Source of the DNA: JAQVXR01 sp050945755
Lineage (GTDB): Bacteria > Bacillota > Dehalobacteriia > Dehalobacteriales > Dehalobacteriaceae
NCBI GenBank assembly: GCA_050945755.1
Contig: JBMNTN010000043.1
Location: forward strand, 1 to 16,146
Direction of reading: 5' to 3'
DNA length: 16,146 nucleotides
Shown: piece after piece, positions 14,030 through 16,146 of the stretch
Numbering within the stretch: position 1 is the first letter of the stretch
Layout of the letters: every line of letters starts with the position of its first letter
Translations under genes and position numbers: made by a program
The notes under the pieces: model-generated
Databases searched by the model: none
What the model was told of the DNA's origin: nothing
Seen by the model: only the letters and a program-made list of their open reading frames with translations

Positions 14030-15226
14030 CTATTTTATTACTAATGGTTTAATTTTGATGTCATCCTCTACGGAAGGCAAAAGCTGCACCGGTTGGGTAA
14101 GATAGAATTTTCCGTTGAGAATCCACTGCTTCAAAGTTTCAGCAATCATCCTGGCCTTAGGATAACTGGAAATTGGCGCTGTCTTTACTTCTTTACCATT
14201 TATCATAATTTTTCCAGATTTTAAATCAGCATAACTTACTAACCCAAGGTTTCCTGGTTCTGCATTGGGATATGAAGTACCATAATCTACTACAGGCGCA
14301 AATATTTCTTCATCTCGGACAGTGGTGAATTCTAATATTTCTTCATTCAAAATTGGGATTGGAATACCCACTCCAACCGCCAGGCTAGCTCCATATCCCA
14401 ATATGCTTACTCCACGCAGAAAACCGGTATTCATCTGTTTCAAATCGCCCATTACCGCCAGCGTCCCGGCCCCTCCTGTCGGTACACCCTTATCCGTTCG
14501 CTCCTCTGATGGACTATGCTGGGTGCCATGCCAAGCTACATAGCCAATTCCTCCCGCCAAAAAAATTCTTGTCCCAATACCGATTGTTCTATAATAGGGA
14601 TCGTTCATCAGCGGGCTTAACTGACCGGCGCTGGAATAGTTGGCATTACACATATTTGGCTTTAACACGCCCATGTAGGTATAAATTGTTTTTTTCGTCG
14701 TATTAATCCCAACATTATAGTTTTGATAAGCATTGCGCGGGTTAAATAAAAGAGCATTATTTAAATCATCAATTGTAATGGTTGTCTCTAATTTTTTTCT
14801 TGGATAACAATCAGTACCATATGCCGTTGCCTCTAAGCTGATGGCCTTTCTCGCAACCAAGTCTTCAATTACATGCCCCCCACCATAAGAAAATGATCCC
14901 GGGTGCACTTTATTACACGGATCGTCTTCTGCCAATTCTGTAGCACCGATGTATGCGTCAACAGCGGCAATTCCCCCATAAGCAGGAATTCCGTTTAACC
15001 AAACCTTTTGCATTTTGATTTTTGGTTTTGAGTGTCCAAAATTTAGAAAAGCACCAGAAGAACACATGGGGCCAAAAGTACCGGTGGTAACAATGTCTAC
15101 TTTTTCAGCCGCCTTTTTGATCCCTTCTTTGGCCGCAATGTCAATTACCTCTTCGGCCGTTACAACTACTACCTTGCCTTTTTTAATCTTTTCGTTTATT
15201 TCTTCATATGTTTTAGTAATGCTCAT
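14030..15226 (-). CDS. Homocysteine biosynthesis protein, DUF39/COG1900 family
   Basis: This family incorporates sulfide into aspartate semialdehyde to give homocysteine in anaerobes, without acylated homoserine. The 398-residue product has FGPMCSSGAFLNFGHSKPK (about 52-70), GGIAAVDAYIGATE (84-97), GSFSYGGGHVIEDLV (110-124), AYGTDCYPRK (135-144), GIGTRIFLAGGIGYVAWHGTQ (about 216-236) and TGGAGTLAVMGDLK (250-263). Cys55, 104, 140 and 193 are candidates for catalytic sulfur carriage. Archaeal members such as MJ0100 carry a C-terminal CBS pair that binds S-adenosylmethionine; this protein ends without one. The ATG at 15226 has GGAGG seven bases upstream; a GTG two codons earlier is inside the SD spacing. 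It heads the block with the NIL ferredoxin, UPF0280 and cysK. Confidence 0.95.
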   Translation of the reverse strand: MSITKTYEEINEKIKKGKVVVVTAEEVIDIAAKEGIKKAAEKVDIVTTGTFGPMCSSGAFLNFGHSKPKIKMQKVWLNGIPAYGGIAAVDAYIGATELAEDDPCNKVHPGSFSYGGGHVIEDLVARKAISLEATAYGTDCYPRKKLETTITIDDLNNALLFNPRNAYQNYNVGINTTKKTIYTYMGVLKPNMCNANYSSAGQLSPLMNDPYYRTIGIGTRIFLAGGIGYVAWHGTQHSPSEERTDKGVPTGGAGTLAVMGDLKQMNTGFLRGVSILGYGASLAVGVGIPIPILNEEILEFTTVRDEEIFAPVVDYGTSYPNAEPGNLGLVSYADLKSGKIMINGKEVKTAPISSYPKARMIAETLKQWILNGKFYLTQPVQLLPSVEDDIKIKPLVIK

Positions 15227-15316
15227 AAACACCCCTCCATCTTTACCTCTAAATATTATATTAAACCTGCTAAGTTAAAGAAATTTTTGCCTAACTAATT
15301 CACACCTAGTTTTTCA

Positions 15317-15334
15317 ATTATAAGAACTATGTTC
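15317..15334 (-). promoter_or_regulatory. Dyad next to a -10-like box upstream of the homocysteine block
   Basis: On the minus strand GAAC-ATA-GTTC (15334-15324) is followed at once by T and TATAAT (15322-15317). No convincing -35 is found at 16-18 bases. A second TATAAT (15260-15255) lies closer to the gene, also without a good -35. The dyad could be an operator over the promoter of the sulfur block. I saw no SAM riboswitch or T-box pattern in this 138-base leader (15227-15364). Confidence 0.3.
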
Positions 15335-15363
15335 CGACAATTCATGTATTACTACATATACAC

Positions 15364-15392
15364 AAAAAAGGTGCATTCGCTTGGAAGCACCT
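15364..15392 (-). terminator. Intrinsic terminator after the CooT gene
   Basis: The minus-strand stem AGGTGC / GCACCT with a 12-base loop is followed by six T. It lies about 23 bases after the CooT stop and isolates the DUF3842-CooT pair from the homocysteine block. Confidence 0.85.
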
Positions 15393-15414
15393 ATTTTGGT
15401 AAATTAAGTGATTT

Positions 15415-15603
15415 TTACAGTCTTTCCAAAATAATTTTATGGTCAACCAATGCCAGTTCTTTAATTGTGGCTTTAATAATTTTTCTTTGACCAAAAATAT
15501 CTTCCAACATCAGTTGTCCTTCCTGAGGTATTACTCTATCTACTTTTTCCAGGTATAATTCTTCTTTTCCTTCATTTAAAATATATGCATTAGCTTCACA
15601 CAT
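15415..15603 (-). CDS. CooT family nickel-binding protein
   Basis: CooT proteins are small dimeric nickel-binding proteins; in Rhodospirillum rubrum CooT helps mature the Ni-containing carbon monoxide dehydrogenase, and Cys2 is the key ligand. From the ATG at 15601-15603 this product has 62 residues and begins MCEANAYILN, which puts Cys at position 2. It continues with the family pattern VDRVIPQEGQLMLEDIFGQR and ends ALVDHKIILERL. The open frame reaches an ATG at 15621, but that would bury the nickel Cys at position 8 and leaves only two bases after GGAGG. The gene follows DUF3842 closely. No carbon monoxide dehydrogenase or hydrogenase gene is in the window, so its client is unknown. Confidence 0.9.
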   Translation of the reverse strand: MCEANAYILNEGKEELYLEKVDRVIPQEGQLMLEDIFGQRKIIKATIKELALVDHKIILERL

Positions 15604-15608
15604 AAATA

Positions 15609-16022
15609 TCATTCCCTCCAAATCTTTTTGACTGTCGCTACTAACTTATCTATTTGATGTGGAAGCGGTTCATTCATCGCCCCAACTATTTCAATTCCGT
15701 TTCGATTTATCGGTAATAGTATTTTTCGTGCTTTACTGTTTGCAATGGCCTCTGCCATCTTAGGCGTTAACTCTCCTAACATTGAATTAACTGCTAAAAT
15801 ACATATGGAACCAACAATAATATCAACTTTTTTCGCCATAAAGACAATAGCGTTTTCTCCGGTAGCACCTTCATTAGCGCCTGCCTTCAGCATAGCAGTA
15901 GTTGCCATGGCATTGGTGCCCAAAACAATAATTTCCGCTGTTTCAGGCAGGTTTTTTCTTAACTTTTCTGTAATATGTTTACCAATTCCGCCACCCTGAC
16001 CGTCAATTACTGCTATTCTCAT
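15609..16022 (-). CDS. DUF3842 family protein
   Basis: From the ATG at 16020-16022 the product has 137 residues and starts MRIAVIDGQGGGIGKHI, a glycine-rich Rossmann-like nucleotide-binding loop. AEIIVLGTNAMATTAMLKAG and VDIIVGSICILAVNSMLGE follow, and NRNGIEIVGA lies near the end. This matches DUF3842, a family of unknown function found in anaerobic Bacillota and often encoded beside CooT, as here. AAGGGG lies nine bases before the chosen start; the frame extends 15 codons further upstream but without an SD sequence and through promoter-like DNA. The stop is five bases before the CooT start, so the two form one transcript. A link to nickel or metal metabolism is only guilt by association. 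Confidence 0.88.
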   Translation of the reverse strand: MRIAVIDGQGGGIGKHITEKLRKNLPETAEIIVLGTNAMATTAMLKAGANEGATGENAIVFMAKKVDIIVGSICILAVNSMLGELTPKMAEAIANSKARKILLPINRNGIEIVGAMNEPLPHQIDKLVATVKKIWRE

Positions 16023-16050
16023 GAAAAAGTTCCCCTTATTGTTTCTAATC

Positions 16051-16079
16051 ATTATATCAAAAACCACCTTGAATATAAA
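16051..16079 (-). promoter_or_regulatory. Promoter of DUF3842-CooT
   Basis: On the minus strand TTTATA (16079-16074), a 17-base spacer and a perfect TATAAT (16056-16051) form a vegetative promoter about 30 bases before the ATG. It overlaps the longer open frame, which supports the shorter start. Confidence 0.6.
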
Positions 16080-16091
16080 GAAAAATAGTTC

Positions 16092-16116
16092 TTTCTTATT
16101 AAAAAGAAATAAGAAA
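16092..16116 (-). repeat. 9-bp A/T inverted repeat upstream of the DUF3842 promoter
   Basis: TTTCTTATT (16092-16100) and AATAAGAAA (16108-16116) are exact inverse complements with a 7-base spacer, 13 bases upstream of the -35. This may be an operator or a weak terminator of an upstream gene. At the window edge GAGAAA-AAA-TTTCTC (16132-16146) forms a second 6-bp palindrome that may continue outside. Confidence 0.45.
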
Positions 16117-16146
16117 TAACAGGGTCAACCCGAGAAAAAATTTCTC

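Noticed and set aside
15324..15334. Possible LexA (SOS) box
   Set aside because: The half-sites GAAC and GTTC are separated by three bases; the Bacillota LexA site needs four. No SOS box was seen before ruvC either.
15227..15363. SAM riboswitch or T-box leader before the homocysteine block
   Set aside because: The leader is short, and I saw no conserved S-box core, T-box sequence or terminator/antiterminator pair.
15415..15603. CooT as evidence for a carbon monoxide dehydrogenase operon
   Set aside because: No cooS, cooC or cooJ-like gene is in the window, and CooT-family genes also occur apart from such operons.

Overview
All the genes I can support in this window lie on the minus strand, so transcription runs from high to low coordinates. 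Base composition is low to moderate GC. The mix of a SigI/RsgI pair, a SpoIID/LytB-domain protein, a BofC-like protein, a CooT-family protein and an anaerobic homocysteine cluster points to a strictly anaerobic, probably spore-forming Clostridia-type member of the Bacillota, perhaps Peptococcaceae-like. I cannot name the species.

In order of transcription: (1) 16022-15415, DUF3842 and a CooT-family nickel-binding protein, with a good promoter in front and a clear terminator behind. (2) 15226-11069, a sulfur-assimilation block: DUF39/COG1900 homocysteine synthesis protein, NIL-domain 2x[4Fe-4S] ferredoxin, UPF0280 ApbE-like protein, cysteine synthase, then NH3-dependent NAD synthetase. (3) 10937-9532, YebC/PmpR and a BofC-like membrane-anchored protein whose ribosome-binding site lies in a 12-bp hairpin, ending in a terminator. 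(4) 9376-6412, ruvC-ruvA-ruvB for Holliday-junction processing, then queH and a DUF2905 membrane protein in tight array. (5) 6362-4393, sigI-rsgI, coupled by a GTGA overlap, preceded by a sequence resembling a SigI promoter and followed by a strong terminator. (6) 4213-2783, a single SpoIID/LytB-domain gene with its own terminator. (7) 2675-107, queA-tgt-yajC, and at the left edge a possible truncated gene.

Three processes are represented by several genes. Queuosine tRNA modification has three of its later steps here (Tgt, QueA, QueH), although queH sits in the ruv cluster. Sulfide assimilation seems able to make both cysteine (CysK) and homocysteine (DUF39 plus ferredoxin) directly from sulfide. 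SigI/RsgI is a membrane-signalling sigma/anti-sigma pair; its RsgI has no recognisable carbohydrate-binding domain and ends in a long Lys/Asn-rich tail.

Many genes use GTG or TTG starts. For several of them the longest open frame overshoots the real start, and I moved it to the codon with a proper Shine-Dalgarno (SD) sequence. Every gene-free stretch is shorter than 200 bases. There is no sign of mobile elements, CRISPR arrays, tRNA or rRNA genes.
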